A stretch of DNA of 64,000 nt from an uncultured Eubacteriales bacterium (GTDB taxonomy: Bacteria; Bacillota; Clostridia; Oscillospirales; Acutalibacteraceae). Position 1 is the stretch's first letter. Each line of letters opens with the position of its first letter. Made by a program: the position numbers and the translations under genes. The stretch is from NCBI GenBank assembly GCA_934643185.1, contig CAKUBN010000003.1:17539-81538 (forward strand), given 5' to 3'. The notes under the pieces are model-generated. The model saw nothing but the letters and a program-made list of their open reading frames with translations. It made no database searches and had not been told where the DNA came from. Positions 40,896 through 51,229 of the stretch are shown here, piece after piece.

Positions 40896-43122
40896 AAAGC
40901 GAGATCTGCTCGCCGCCCTCTTCGCCGTTCGGCAGTGCGCCAAGCGCCGGGATCTTCTTTCTGTACCGCGACGGGTTCTGCAGCTCGTCTTCGGCATAGA
41001 TGTGCGCATCCAAAATGCGGTGGCCTTTTTTCAGGTTCATCACCGCCACGCCCTGTGTGCTCTTCGTTGTCTTCGGGGCGATGAGCGCCGTGTTAAACAG
41101 CAGCCGTCTGCCGCTTGAGGACGTCAGCAGAATGTCGCAGTCTTCGGAAATCTGCAGCGCCGCCGCAAGCGGGGCCTTGTCGGAATACGCGTTAATGAGC
41201 TTCCTGCGGTTCGTCTTCGTGTAATACGCGGAAAGCTCCACCTTCGCCACCTTGCCGTTATCGAAAATAAACAGCATGTAGCCCTTAAAGTCGGTCGTTA
41301 CAGCCATGTACGCAGCGCTTTCGCCCTCGTCCATCTGCACGCGCGCAGGCACATATTCGCCCATCACGCTCGCTTTGGTGTCAGCAAAATCCGCCGCTTT
41401 CAGCTTATAGACCTGCGCTTTGTCGGAGAAGAACAAAAGCTCCGCCGCGTTTGTCGATTCCATCTGTTGGGTGATCTCGTCTCCATCTTTTAATTTCTGG
41501 TCGCCGCCCATGCGCAGGGAAAGCGGGGTGATCTTCTTAAAGTAGCCTTCTTTCGTGAAAAACAGATTCACCGGGTAATCCGGCACAGTCTCCACGGGCT
41601 CTTCCTCGGCAATTTCCTCCGCGTACAAAATATGGCTGCGGCGCGGCTGGCCGTACTTCTGCGCGATTTCATTCAGCTCGCGCACAATAATCGTCTTAAT
41701 GCGCGTTTTTGAGGCCAAAATTGCCTCAAGGTCACGAATTTCTTCCTCTAAGCTGTTCACCTCTTCGGTGCGCTTTAAGATGAACTCGCGGTTTAAATGG
41801 CGCAAACGGATTTCCGCTACATATTCGGCCTGAATTTCATCGATGCCAAAGCCGATCATGAGGTTCGGCACAACTTCGCTTTCTTCCTCGGTCTCACGCA
41901 CAATGCGCACGGCTTTATCGATGTCGAGTAAGATTGCCTTGAGGCCGTAGAGCAGATGCAGCTTCTCTTTCTTCTTCGTGAGGTCGTAGTGCGTTCTGCG
42001 GCGGACGCATTCAATTCTGAACGCCGTCCACTCCTCAAAGAGCTCACGCACACCCAGCACACGCGGAACGCCCGCGATGAGCACATTAAAATTGCAGGAG
42101 AAGCTGTCCTCCAGCGTCGTCATGCGGAACAACCGCTGCATCAGCTTATCGGGGTCTGCGCCGCGCTTCAAGTCGATCGTGATCTTGAGTCCGTCCAGAC
42201 CCGTCTCGTCTCGAATGTCGGTGATTTCCTTCACCTTGCCCTGCTTCACAAGGTCGATGACCTTTTCCACAATGGCTTCAATGGTCGTTGTCGGCGGGAT
42301 CTGGGTAATATCGATGCAGTTTGCGGATTTATCATACGTATAGCGCGAGCGCACCTTGATGCTGCCGCGGCCTGTTTTGTAGATTTGCTCCATCGCCGCG
42401 CGGTCGAAAATAATCTGCCCGCCGCCCGGGAAGTCCGGCGCCTGCATCGTCGTAAAAATGTCATGCTTCGGGTCACGGATGAGCTCCGCCGCCGTGGTGC
42501 ACACTTCGGCGAGATTAAACGGGCAAATGGACGACGCCATGCCGACCGCAATGCCCGTGTTTGCGTTGACGAGCACCGAGGGGAACGCCGCCGGCAGCAG
42601 CGTTGGCTCTTTCATCGTACTGTCGTAATTGTCGACAAAATCCACGGTGTCCTTGTCGATATCGCGGAACAGCTCGCGGCAAATGGGGTCAAGGCGCGCT
42701 TCCGTGTAACGGGAAGCCGCCCACGCCATGTCACGGGAATAAAACTTACCGAAGTTGCCCTTAGAGTCTACATAGGGGTGCAAAAGCGCCTCGTAACCGC
42801 GGGAAAGACGCACCATCGTGTCGTAAATCGCACTGTCGCCATGTGGGTTCAGCTTCATCGTCTGACCGACGATGTTCGCGCTTTTCGTGCGCGCCGAGCC
42901 GAGCAGGTTCATTTTGTACATCGTATAGAGAAGCTTTCTGTGCGAGGGCTTAAAGCCGTCAATCTCCGGGATGGCACGGGACATAATAACGCTCATCGCA
43001 TACGGCATGTAGTTCTGCCGCAGCGTGTCGTTGATGTCCTGCGCCTGAATTTCACCCGCGCCCGCAATAAAGCCCTGCATCTTCGGCGTATTTTCTCTTT
43101 TCGGCTGTTTTTTTCTTGCCAT
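40894..43122 (-). CDS. parC: DNA topoisomerase IV/gyrase-type subunit A
   Basis: A 742-residue type IIA topoisomerase A subunit that breaks and rejoins DNA. The catalytic Tyr is Tyr139 in ASRYTEARL. The quinolone region HGDSAIYDTMVRLS keeps Ser97 and Asp101, the susceptible form. The C-terminal beta-propeller is shorter than in GyrA and lacks an obvious GyrA box, favouring a topoisomerase IV-like role. AAAGGAAG precedes the ATG. It follows parE by 26 bases. Confidence 0.88.
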   Translation of the reverse strand: MARKKQPKRENTPKMQGFIAGAGEIQAQDINDTLRQNYMPYAMSVIMSRAIPEIDGFKPSHRKLLYTMYKMNLLGSARTKSANIVGQTMKLNPHGDSAIYDTMVRLSRGYEALLHPYVDSKGNFGKFYSRDMAWAASRYTEARLDPICRELFRDIDKDTVDFVDNYDSTMKEPTLLPAAFPSVLVNANTGIAVGMASSICPFNLAEVCTTAAELIRDPKHDIFTTMQAPDFPGGGQIIFDRAAMEQIYKTGRGSIKVRSRYTYDKSANCIDITQIPPTTTIEAIVEKVIDLVKQGKVKEITDIRDETGLDGLKITIDLKRGADPDKLMQRLFRMTTLEDSFSCNFNVLIAGVPRVLGVRELFEEWTAFRIECVRRRTHYDLTKKKEKLHLLYGLKAILLDIDKAVRIVRETEEESEVVPNLMIGFGIDEIQAEYVAEIRLRHLNREFILKRTEEVNSLEEEIRDLEAILASKTRIKTIIVRELNEIAQKYGQPRRSHILYAEEIAEEEPVETVPDYPVNLFFTKEGYFKKITPLSLRMGGDQKLKDGDEITQQMESTNAAELLFFSDKAQVYKLKAADFADTKASVMGEYVPARVQMDEGESAAYMAVTTDFKGYMLFIFDNGKVAKVELSAYYTKTNRRKLINAYSDKAPLAAALQISEDCDILLTSSSGRRLLFNTALIAPKTTKSTQGVAVMNLKKGHRILDAHIYAEDELQNPSRYRKKIPALGALPNGEEGGEQISL

Positions 43123-43148
43123 GCTTTACGCTTCCTTTCGTCAGAGCT

Positions 43149-45131
43149 TTAAGAAATATCGAGGTCATCGAGGTACTCGCTGCCGTGGGCCGCAATGTAG
43201 TCCTTACGGCCCGTAAGATTATCGCCCAGCAGGATATCAAACATCTGCGCCGTCATTTCGGCATCGCCGGGCTTCACCTGAATCAGCCTGCGCGTTTTCG
43301 GGTTCATCGTCGTCAGGTTCATCATGTCCGGGTCATTTTCACCCAGACCTTTCGAGCGCTGAATCGTAAACTTCTGGCCCTCAAGCTGCGTCAAAAACTC
43401 GTCCTTTTCGCGCTCGTTGTACGCAAAATATGTCTTGTCCTTCGCCGTAATTTCATAAAGCGGCGATTCCGCAATGAACACCTTGTGCTCTTCGATAAGC
43501 TGCGGCGTCAAACGGTACAGCATCGTCAGCAGCAGCGTGCGGATCTGGAAGCCGTCCACGTCGGCATCGGTGCACAGGATGATCTTGCTCCAGCGCAGCG
43601 CGTTGATGTCGAACGACGCAATGGACTTGTTCGCCTTCGACTTTACCTGCACGCCGCAGCCGAGCACCTTAATGAGGTCGGTGATGATCTCACTTTTGAA
43701 AATCTTGTCGTAATCCGCTTTCAGGCAGTTCAGAATTTTGCCGCGGATCGGCATCACGGCCTGATAGTTCGGGTCGCGCGCCTGCTTGACCGCACCGAGA
43801 GCGGAATCGCCCTCCACGATAAAAATCTCACGCTCGGAAACATCCTTGCTGCGGCAGTCCACAAACTTCGCCACACGCCCCGTGATATCCATTTTGGCCG
43901 TCAGCTTGCCCTTTAAGTTGAGGCGCGTTTTTTCGGCGTCCTCGCGGGAGCGCTTGTTGATAAGCACCTGTGCGCCGATTTTCTCCGCCTCAATGGGGTT
44001 TTCGATGAAATAAATTTCGAGATTATGGCGGAGCATCTCCACCATCGCTTCCTGAATACCCTTGTTGTTGATGGCCTTCTTTGTCTGGTTCTCATAGGAG
44101 GTCATCGTGGAGAACGAGGACATGACGATAACAAGGCAATCCTCCACGTCCTGAAATTTAATTTTGCTTTCGGATTTATTATACTTGCCGTTCTGCTTCA
44201 AATACGCGTCGATCTGGTACACGAACGCGTTCTGCACGGCCTTGTCCGGCGCGCCGCCGTATTCCAGCCAGCTCGAGTTGTGGTAGTATTCCGTCAAATG
44301 CACGCGGTTGGAAAACGCCACCGCAGCGTTGATCTTCACGTTGTACAGCGGCAGGTCCTCACGGTCGCGCACGCGCTTTTCAGACTGCCAGAACTGCACG
44401 GAGGTCAGCGCATCCTCGCCCACAAGCTCGCGCACGTGGTCTAAAATGCCGTTTTCGTAGCAGAATTCCGTCGTCTCAAATTTGCGCGGCGAGACCTCAT
44501 TTTTGAAAATGAACTTCACGCCCGCGTTGACGATGGCCTGCCGTTTAATAATATCCGTGTAATACTCCGCCGGCACGTCAATGTCCGTAAACACCTTGAT
44601 GTCCGGCTTCCAGCGAATGCGCGAGCCCGTGCCGCGTTTATTGTACGGCTCCTTGTTGAGCCCGCCTACGTTCTCGCCGTGCTCAAAGTGCAGCGTGTAG
44701 CGGAAGCCGTCGTAGCGAATGTCCGCGTCCATGTATTCGGAGGCGTACTGCGTGGCGCACAGGCCGAGGCCGTTCAGGCCCAGCGCGTAATCGTAATTGC
44801 CGCCGTCGTTGTTGTTATACTTGCCGCCCGCGTACATCTCGCAGAACACCAGCTCCCAGTTGTAGCGCTCCTCGCGCTTGTTGTAGTCCACCGGAATGCC
44901 GCGGCCGTGGTCTTCCACCTCAACGGAATGGTCGGCATAGCGCGTGACGGTGATCTCCTTGCCGTAGCCCTGACGCGCCTCGTCAATGGAGTTCGAAAGG
45001 ATCTCGAAGATCGCGTGCTCGCAGCCGTCCAGGCCGTCCGAGCCGAATATGACCGCCGGACGCAGACGCACACGGTCTGCACCCTTCAGGCTTTTGATGC
45101 TGTCGTTGCCGTAGGTTTGCTTTTTTGCCAT
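43149..45131 (-). CDS. parE: DNA topoisomerase IV/gyrase-type subunit B
   Basis: A 660-residue ATPase subunit. The GHKL site is EILSNSIDEARQGYG, GRGIPVD and GLNGLGLCATQYAS; the usual DN is SN, still keeping the catalytic Glu and the Mg-binding Asn. The Toprim domain has EGDSALGAVKQARD and CTDADVDGFQIRTLLL. The pair parE-parC is a divergent Clostridia type distinct from gyrBA. It follows ftsH with 105 bases, in which a hairpin at 45194-45224 may partly stop transcription. Confidence 0.9.
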   Translation of the reverse strand: MAKKQTYGNDSIKSLKGADRVRLRPAVIFGSDGLDGCEHAIFEILSNSIDEARQGYGKEITVTRYADHSVEVEDHGRGIPVDYNKREERYNWELVFCEMYAGGKYNNNDGGNYDYALGLNGLGLCATQYASEYMDADIRYDGFRYTLHFEHGENVGGLNKEPYNKRGTGSRIRWKPDIKVFTDIDVPAEYYTDIIKRQAIVNAGVKFIFKNEVSPRKFETTEFCYENGILDHVRELVGEDALTSVQFWQSEKRVRDREDLPLYNVKINAAVAFSNRVHLTEYYHNSSWLEYGGAPDKAVQNAFVYQIDAYLKQNGKYNKSESKIKFQDVEDCLVIVMSSFSTMTSYENQTKKAINNKGIQEAMVEMLRHNLEIYFIENPIEAEKIGAQVLINKRSREDAEKTRLNLKGKLTAKMDITGRVAKFVDCRSKDVSEREIFIVEGDSALGAVKQARDPNYQAVMPIRGKILNCLKADYDKIFKSEIITDLIKVLGCGVQVKSKANKSIASFDINALRWSKIILCTDADVDGFQIRTLLLTMLYRLTPQLIEEHKVFIAESPLYEITAKDKTYFAYNEREKDEFLTQLEGQKFTIQRSKGLGENDPDMMNLTTMNPKTRRLIQVKPGDAEMTAQMFDILLGDNLTGRKDYIAAHGSEYLDDLDIS

Positions 45132-45193
45132 TCACCATGTTCCTTTCCTTAGCGGGCAAACGCGCCCGCACGGGATATGCCCATAAACAAACG

Positions 45194-45224
45194 TAAAGGG
45201 AATGCAAAATACCACATTCCCTTT
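45194..45224 (-). terminator. Terminator-like hairpin after ftsH
   Basis: AAAGGGAATG pairs perfectly with CATTCCCTTT (ten pairs), but the following ACGTTTGTTTA is a poor T-run, so partial termination is likely. Confidence 0.5.
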
Positions 45225-45236
45225 CGTCAGAAAATC

Positions 45237-47210
45237 TTATTCGTTCGTGTTTTCGCTCGGCTGTGCCTGCGTCTCGGTCGGCAGCTCCACCGTTTCCGGC
45301 GCGGCCGCTTCTGCCGGGATGATGCCCGCAGCGGCGGTCTGTGCGCTCGGCAGCAGCTTGCCGTTCATCACGTCGAGGAACTCGTCTGCGTCCAGCTTTT
45401 CGCGCTCAAACAGCACGCCTGCCAAACGGTGCAGCAGGTCAATGTGGTCAGAGAGCACCTTCTTCGTCTTATCATACGCGTCGCAGATGATGGACTTGAT
45501 CTCCTCGTCAATCTCCGCGGCGGTCTCCTCGGAATAGTTCGAGACATGACCCATCTCCTTGCCGAGGAACGGATTGCTGCTGTCCGCACCGTACGTAATC
45601 GGACCAAGACGGTCGCTCATGCCGTACTTTGTGACCATCGCGCGGACGATCTTCGTGGCGCGCTCAATGTCGTTCGATGCGCCCGTGGAAATATCGTCAA
45701 GCACCAAGGCTTCCGCCACACGGCCGCCCAGCAGCACGATGAGTTCCTCGCGCATCTCGTTGCGGCTCTGGTAGGACTTATCCTCCGTCGGCAGGTGCAT
45801 CGTGTAGCCGCCTGCCATGCCGCGCGGGATGATGGAAATCTGGTGCACCGGGTCCTGCGAATCGCAGAAGTACGTCGCAATGGCGTGTCCTGCCTCGTGG
45901 TACGCGGTCAGCTTCTTCTCTTTGTTTGTCATCACGCGGCTCTTCTTTTCGGTGCCGACAACGACCTTGATCGTCGCTTCCTCGATTTCCTCCATCGTGA
46001 TGGACTTGTGGTCCTTGCGGGCCGCAAGCAGCGCCGCTTCGTTTAAGAGGTTCTCAAGGTCTGCACCGGTAAAGCCGGCGGTGGATTTTGCAATGGTGGA
46101 AAGGTCAACATCCGGTGCAAGCGGCTTGCCCTTTGCGTGTACGCGCAGAATATCCTCTCTGCCGCGCACATCCGGGTAGCCCACCATCACCTGGCGGTCG
46201 AAACGGCCGGGACGCATCAAAGCCGGGTCCAGAATATCCGGGCGGTTCGTTGCCGCGATCATGATGACACCCTCGTTCGCGCCGAAGCCGTCCATCTCAA
46301 CGAGCAGCTGGTTCAGCGTCTGCTCACGTTCGTCGTGGCCGCCGCCGAGACCCGCACCGCGCTGGCGGCCCACAGCATCGATTTCATCAATGAAGATGAT
46401 GCACGGGTGGTTTTTCTTGGCTTTGTCGAACAGGTCACGCACACGCGATGCACCGACGCCGACGAACATCTCCACGAAGTCGGAACCCGAAATGGAGAAG
46501 AACGGCACGCCGGCCTCGCCTGCAACGGCGCGCGCCAGAAGCGTTTTACCGGTGCCCGGAGGGCCAACCAGCAGCACGCCCTTCGGAATGCGCGCACCGA
46601 GCTCGTTATACTTATTCGGACGTTTTAAGAACTCCACAATTTCGCGCAGCTCTTCCTTTTCTTCGTCCGCGCCCGCCACGTCCGCAAACGTCGTGCGGCG
46701 CTTTTCGTCGTTTATTTGCTTGACTTTCGCTTTGCCGAAATTCATCTGGTTTCCGGCTCCGCCGCCGCCCATGCGCTTCATCATGAATACCCAGAACGCC
46801 ACAAGCAGCGCGATCATCAGCAACGTCGGAATGAGGCTGACAAGCCAGCTCGTCTCCGCCGGGCGGATGACATCCTGCGTCATGCGGTTATTCGGATGTT
46901 CCTCGTTATACGACTTGATGTAGTCCGAAACGTCGTTGTAGAACAGGTTCACGTTCGGCACCGTGTAGCGCACAACGGATTCCTTTTTGCTGCTGTCCTC
47001 TGTCACGGTCAGCTTCATCTCGCCCGTGCCCAGGTTCAGCGAGTATGCGCTCACCTTGCCGTCTTCAAAGTAAGACAGTACATCGGAGTATTTCAGCCCC
47101 GTCTGGTCTGCCCCGCGGTCAAACAGAAGCAAAAGCAGCACGACGAGCAAAATCGGAATGCCGAGGTAGATCAAAAGATTGCGAATGATTTTTTTGTTGT
47201 TGCTGTTCAA
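45237..47210 (-). CDS. ftsH: ATP-dependent zinc metalloprotease FtsH
   Basis: A 657-residue membrane AAA+ protease that degrades membrane and unstable cytosolic proteins. There are two transmembrane helices (about 12-30 and 122-143), Walker A GPPGTGKT (216-223), a GGGHDEREQTLNQLL second-region, and the zinc motif HEAGH (about 440). The Gly-rich MGGGGAG linker follows the second helix. The start is TTG at 47210, seven bases after GGGAGG. A Glu/Pro-rich tail ends the protein. It follows hpt, as in many Firmicutes. Confidence 0.96.
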   Translation of the reverse strand: MNSNNKKIIRNLLIYLGIPILLVVLLLLLFDRGADQTGLKYSDVLSYFEDGKVSAYSLNLGTGEMKLTVTEDSSKKESVVRYTVPNVNLFYNDVSDYIKSYNEEHPNNRMTQDVIRPAETSWLVSLIPTLLMIALLVAFWVFMMKRMGGGGAGNQMNFGKAKVKQINDEKRRTTFADVAGADEEKEELREIVEFLKRPNKYNELGARIPKGVLLVGPPGTGKTLLARAVAGEAGVPFFSISGSDFVEMFVGVGASRVRDLFDKAKKNHPCIIFIDEIDAVGRQRGAGLGGGHDEREQTLNQLLVEMDGFGANEGVIMIAATNRPDILDPALMRPGRFDRQVMVGYPDVRGREDILRVHAKGKPLAPDVDLSTIAKSTAGFTGADLENLLNEAALLAARKDHKSITMEEIEEATIKVVVGTEKKSRVMTNKEKKLTAYHEAGHAIATYFCDSQDPVHQISIIPRGMAGGYTMHLPTEDKSYQSRNEMREELIVLLGGRVAEALVLDDISTGASNDIERATKIVRAMVTKYGMSDRLGPITYGADSSNPFLGKEMGHVSNYSEETAAEIDEEIKSIICDAYDKTKKVLSDHIDLLHRLAGVLFEREKLDADEFLDVMNGKLLPSAQTAAAGIIPAEAAAPETVELPTETQAQPSENTNE

Positions 47211-47290
47211 GTTCCGACCTCCCGGAAATCAAATTGGATACAAAGCGTACCCTTAAATAGAAACAGAAACTTTTTTATCAAAACGGAAGC

Positions 47291-47845
47291 TTAGACTTCA
47301 CCGTAGACTTCAGGTTTCAAAACGCCGACAAACGGCAGGTTTCTGTACTTCTCATCAAAATCGAGACCGTAGCCCACGATGAACGCATCGGGAATATCGC
47401 AGCCCTTGTATTTTGCGTAGACCTCCACCTCGCGGCGCTCCGGCTTATCGAACAGCGTGCAGATCTCAATGCTGTTCGGCTCGCGGCTTTTCAAAAGGTT
47501 TACAAGGTAGTGCAGCGTCTTGCCACTGTCGAGAATATCCTCAACAATCACGATATCATAGCCCTTCAGGTTGATGTCGAGGTCCTTGATGATCTTGACA
47601 ACGCCGGAGGTCTTCGTGCCGGAGCCGTAGCTCGAAACGCACATGAAATCGATGCGGGCCGGAATCGTAATGGCACGCATAAGGTCTGCCATAAAGACGA
47701 CAGAGCCCTTCAAAACGCTGACAAGCAGCAGGTTTTTATCGGCGTAATCGCGGGAAATTTCCGCGCCCACGCGCTTGACCATGCTGTCGATGTACGCTTC
47801 GCTGTACAAAACTTCCTTGATATCGTTTAACATTGTGTTTTCCAT
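47291..47845 (-). CDS. hpt: Hypoxanthine phosphoribosyltransferase
   Basis: A 184-residue purine salvage enzyme that makes IMP and GMP from bases and PRPP. The PRPP motif is IVIVEDILDSGKTLHYL, with the LLVSVLKGSVVFMADL loop before it. The order tilS-hpt-ftsH is highly conserved in Firmicutes, where Hpt can also bind TilS. AAAGG precedes the ATG; a second ATG four codons later is also possible. Confidence 0.95.
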   Translation of the reverse strand: MENTMLNDIKEVLYSEAYIDSMVKRVGAEISRDYADKNLLLVSVLKGSVVFMADLMRAITIPARIDFMCVSSYGSGTKTSGVVKIIKDLDINLKGYDIVIVEDILDSGKTLHYLVNLLKSREPNSIEICTLFDKPERREVEVYAKYKGCDIPDAFIVGYGLDFDEKYRNLPFVGVLKPEVYGEV

Positions 47846-47878
47846 TCGGATGACCCTTTCCTCAAAATTCTTTCCGCT

Positions 47879-49231
47879 TTATATGCGGGTTATGCCTGCC
47901 GTGTCCGTCACCGTAAGCTCCAGTGCCGGGAAATTCGGCTTTGCCGCATAGCCCTCCGCCGCGCCGACCGCTTCGATCCAGATGATCTCACCGTCTTTTT
48001 CAAGCAGCAGCAAACGGTCGCGCGCTGCCGCCGGAATGCGCAGTTCATTCAGGATTTTTTTGACCGATTTCGTCACGCCGCGCCCTGCGGGTCTGAAAAC
48101 ATCGCCCGCGCGCCGCGTCCGTACTCTCGGAACATTCGTAATTCTATCACAATCCGAAAAGTTTTGGAATAACAAATTATGAACTTTCCGGTTGATTTCT
48201 TCTTTTTCGGGAATTTTTTTCTCCACAAACAGCGTTTTCCCGTTCGGAAGCACGTTTTCGCCCGCTCTCAGCGGAACAGAAAACACATTCCGGTCTTTTC
48301 TCTCCCGGTTTTTTCGTACCGTGAGCGTGTCCTGCTTCGCCTCCAGCACGATGTCCCCCGGCAAAGAGAGGCTGCCGCCCATGAAAACGCAGCCCGCCGC
48401 CCTGCAAATGTGCTCATAAGAAAGCCGCCCGTAAGACGATAACAGCAGTTCCAATGCCGCGCGCAGCACCGCCTCGTGTGCGCTCCGCAAAACTTTCAAG
48501 TCATACCCGTAAGGCATTTTCGCTTTACAGAGCAATTCATTCGCGCACGAAAACACAAATTCATTTTGCAACCGCATGCTCTCCGCAAAGCGGGACGTCG
48601 CCTGCGTCATCTGCGGGTTTACGTCCTTCAGCACCGGCAGTACGCTGTGGCGCAGCTTATTGCGCGTGTAGTCCACCGTCAAATTCGTGGAGTCCGTCAC
48701 GTAGTCAAGTTGATATACTTTACAGAGATATTCCACCTCTGCGCGGGAAATGTTCAAAATCGGGCGATAAATTCTGCCGCGCCGCGGCGGAATGCCCCCC
48801 GCGCCGTGCGGACCCATGCCGCGCGTCAGGTTCAAAAGCAGCGTTTCGGCATTATCGTCGGCGTTGTGCGCCGTGGCGATGCACCCGTTTTCCCCTGCTT
48901 CCTCCGCAAAGCACGCGTAGCGCACGCGCCGCGCGCATTCCTCCACGCCCTCGCCGCTTACGGCCGCAAGCGCGGGAATATCCTTATAGATCACCTTGCA
49001 GTGAAGCTTAAGCACTTTACAGTAGTCCTGCACAAATTTCGCGTCGCGGTCGGCTTCCGCCCCCCGAATACCATGGTGCACATGCACCGCAAGCAAACGC
49101 TCCGCGCCGTACTTCTGTACAAGCAAATACGTCAGCAGCACGGAATCCGCCCCACCGGAAAGCCCCACGACAATTTTTCCCGTCTCCGGCAGATCATAAC
49201 GCACGCGGGCGAGGATGTCCTCAGTTTTCAT
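47879..49231 (-). CDS. tilS: tRNA(Ile)-lysidine synthase TilS
   Basis: A 450-residue enzyme that adds lysine to C34 of the AUA-reading tRNA-Ile. The PP-loop SGGADS is at residues 25-30. The substrate loop follows (VHVHHGIRGAEADRDAKFVQ), then TilS-specific helical and C-terminal domains (RPAGRGVTKSVKKILNELRIP). The ATG at 49231 lies 11 bases inside the end of dnaB, so the two are coupled. It is the first of the conserved tilS-hpt-ftsH set. Confidence 0.94.
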   Translation of the reverse strand: MKTEDILARVRYDLPETGKIVVGLSGGADSVLLTYLLVQKYGAERLLAVHVHHGIRGAEADRDAKFVQDYCKVLKLHCKVIYKDIPALAAVSGEGVEECARRVRYACFAEEAGENGCIATAHNADDNAETLLLNLTRGMGPHGAGGIPPRRGRIYRPILNISRAEVEYLCKVYQLDYVTDSTNLTVDYTRNKLRHSVLPVLKDVNPQMTQATSRFAESMRLQNEFVFSCANELLCKAKMPYGYDLKVLRSAHEAVLRAALELLLSSYGRLSYEHICRAAGCVFMGGSLSLPGDIVLEAKQDTLTVRKNRERKDRNVFSVPLRAGENVLPNGKTLFVEKKIPEKEEINRKVHNLLFQNFSDCDRITNVPRVRTRRAGDVFRPAGRGVTKSVKKILNELRIPAAARDRLLLLEKDGEIIWIEAVGAAEGYAAKPNFPALELTVTDTAGITRI

Positions 49232-50600
49232 GACGCACAACTTCCTGCGATGTAAAGCGCATGAACTCACCCTGCCAGTGCAGCGGCACGCTGCGCAGAT
49301 CGCCGTGACGGTTTTTCGCCACGATAACCTCGGCGCTGTTTTTGTCCACGTCTTCGGGCGAAGCCTTTTCGTTCGCGTAGTACGCGTCTCGGTACAGGAA
49401 CAGCACGATGTCGGCATCCTGCTCGATGGAGCCGGAATCTCGCAGGTCAGAAAGTACAGGACGGTGCTCCTGCCGCTTTTCACCCGCACGGGCAAGCTGC
49501 GCCAATGTCACAACCGGGATATTCAGCTCTTTCGCCATGATCTTGAGGCTTCGCGTGATCTCGGAAATTTCCTGCACGCGGTTATCAATGCGCTTTGCAC
49601 TGTTCATCAGCTGTAAGTAGTCGATGATGACAAGATCAACGTCTTTTAAACGACGCACTTTTGCTTTCATCTCCGGCACCGTAATGCCCGGGGAATCATC
49701 GAGGTACAAATCAGCCTTAGAGAGAATATCGCCCGCCTCCACAAGGCGCGTCCATTCGCCCTCCGTCAAGTCGCCCGTGCGCAGCTTTGTGCCGCCGACG
49801 AGTGCCTCCGTGGAAATAATACGGGAAGCGAGCTGCTCCTTGCTCATTTCCAGCGAGAAAAACGCCACGCGCTTGCCCGCCGTGATGGCAGCATGGCGCG
49901 CAATGTTCAGCGCAAAGCTCGTTTTGCCCATGCCGGGTCGTGCGCCGATGATGATAAGGTCGGAGCGGTTCAGGCCCGTGATCGTGTTATCCAGTTCACG
50001 GATACCCGTAGGGATGCCGCGGTACAGGTCTTTGTCCGGCGAATTCAAGCGGTCAAGGCGTTCAAACGTCTCAAACAGCACTTCGTTCAGGCGCTCAAGA
50101 CCCTTTAACGCCTTGCCCTGGCGGATGTCAAAAATGCGCTGCTCGGCGGAATCCAAGAGGAGCGAGGTTTCGCCGGTGTCCTCCATGGCGTCATCCAAAA
50201 TGCCGCGTGCCGCCTGAATGAGCATACGCAAATCGTAACGGTCACGCACAATGGTGCAGTAACGCTCCACATTCGAGACGCTCGGCACAAGCTGCGCAAG
50301 CTGCATCAGATACACCTTTCCACTGCCCTCATCGAAGTTTTCCTCTTCGCGCAGGTGCTCCAGCAGCGTGACGAGGTCCACCGGCTGGCCTGCCGTGAAC
50401 ATATCGAGCATCGCGCTGTAAATCGTGCGGTTATTGACCTGATAAAAATAGTCCGCGCGCGGCAGCATTTCCGCCACGGTCGAGAGACAGTCGGGCTCCA
50501 GCAACACCGCGCCCAGCACCGCCTGCTCGGCCTCTGCGCTGAACGGCATCACCGTTCCGGGCAGTGCCGGCGTATTCAGTTGAAAATTATCTTCCGGCAT
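49221..50600 (-). CDS. dnaB: Replicative DNA helicase DnaB
   Basis: A 459-residue hexameric helicase. The N-terminal domain begins PFSAEAEQAVLGAVLLEPD; the RecA-like domain has Walker A GARPGMGKT (219-227), Walker B LVIIDYLQLM and the late SDLRDSGSIEQDADIVLFLYR. The ATG at 50600 is five bases after AAGGGTGG; a GTG at 50609 lies inside that site and is less likely. It is placed after rplI, the standard rplI-dnaB order. Confidence 0.96.
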   Translation of the reverse strand: MPEDNFQLNTPALPGTVMPFSAEAEQAVLGAVLLEPDCLSTVAEMLPRADYFYQVNNRTIYSAMLDMFTAGQPVDLVTLLEHLREEENFDEGSGKVYLMQLAQLVPSVSNVERYCTIVRDRYDLRMLIQAARGILDDAMEDTGETSLLLDSAEQRIFDIRQGKALKGLERLNEVLFETFERLDRLNSPDKDLYRGIPTGIRELDNTITGLNRSDLIIIGARPGMGKTSFALNIARHAAITAGKRVAFFSLEMSKEQLASRIISTEALVGGTKLRTGDLTEGEWTRLVEAGDILSKADLYLDDSPGITVPEMKAKVRRLKDVDLVIIDYLQLMNSAKRIDNRVQEISEITRSLKIMAKELNIPVVTLAQLARAGEKRQEHRPVLSDLRDSGSIEQDADIVLFLYRDAYYANEKASPEDVDKNSAEVIVAKNRHGDLRSVPLHWQGEFMRFTSQEVVRHEN

Positions 50601-50712
50601 TTTTACCACCCTTTTTTGAGTGAAATTACTTCAAAGTGAAAACGATTTTCTAATCGTAAACGACTTTTAGTCATTGCAAAATTTAATGCTGCGCATCAAG
50701 GAAATCATGCTT

Positions 50713-51162
50713 TTACTGTGCTTCGGTCACCGATACCGCCAGCTTCGCGGTGATGCCGTTATAGAGCTTCACCTCAATGTGATAGCCGCCGAACGCCTTG
50801 ATGTCGGTGTCGAGGTGGATCTTGCGCTTGTCGATGTCGAAGCCGTACTGCTTTTTAATCTCCTGCGCAATCTCCTTTGCGGTGACGGAGCCGAACAGTC
50901 TGCCGCCCTGGCCCGCCTTTGCGGTGATGCGGACGGTCTTGTCCTTCAAAGCTTCCGCAATACGCTGTGCTTCTTCGGTCTCGGTTTTCACTTTATATGC
51001 CTTGGAGGCCTCGAAGTTTTTCAGCTCGTTCATCACCTGTGCGTTCGCTTCCTTTGCAAGCTTGCGCGGCAGCAGGAAATTGCGTGCGTAGCCTTCTGCT
51101 GCATTGATGAGCTCGCCTTTTTTGCCTACACCTTTTACATCTGCTAAAAGTACAACTTTCAT
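50713..51162 (-). CDS. rplI: 50S ribosomal protein L9
   Basis: A 149-residue ribosomal protein of usual length. The rRNA-binding N-domain MKVVLLADVKGVGKKGELINAAEGYARNFL is intact, then a long helix and the C-domain with GRLFGSVT. AGGAG precedes the ATG. It lies between gdpP and dnaB. The 112-base gap to dnaB has two small hairpins (AACGATT/AATCGT and GACT/AGTC), possibly a processing site. Confidence 0.97.
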   Translation of the reverse strand: MKVVLLADVKGVGKKGELINAAEGYARNFLLPRKLAKEANAQVMNELKNFEASKAYKVKTETEEAQRIAEALKDKTVRITAKAGQGGRLFGSVTAKEIAQEIKKQYGFDIDKRKIHLDTDIKAFGGYHIEVKLYNGITAKLAVSVTEAQ

Positions 51163-51229
51163 GGTCGTATCTCCTATCGTTTAAATCTATCGCTAAAGCA
51201 GTCAAACGGCTTCGCGCCGCTTTGCCGCA

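Noticed and set aside
41956..43152. A 398-codon open frame on the plus strand across parC
   Set aside because: It is antisense to a clear topoisomerase gene, is Arg/His/Val-rich as GC-rich shadow frames are, and has no ribosome site.
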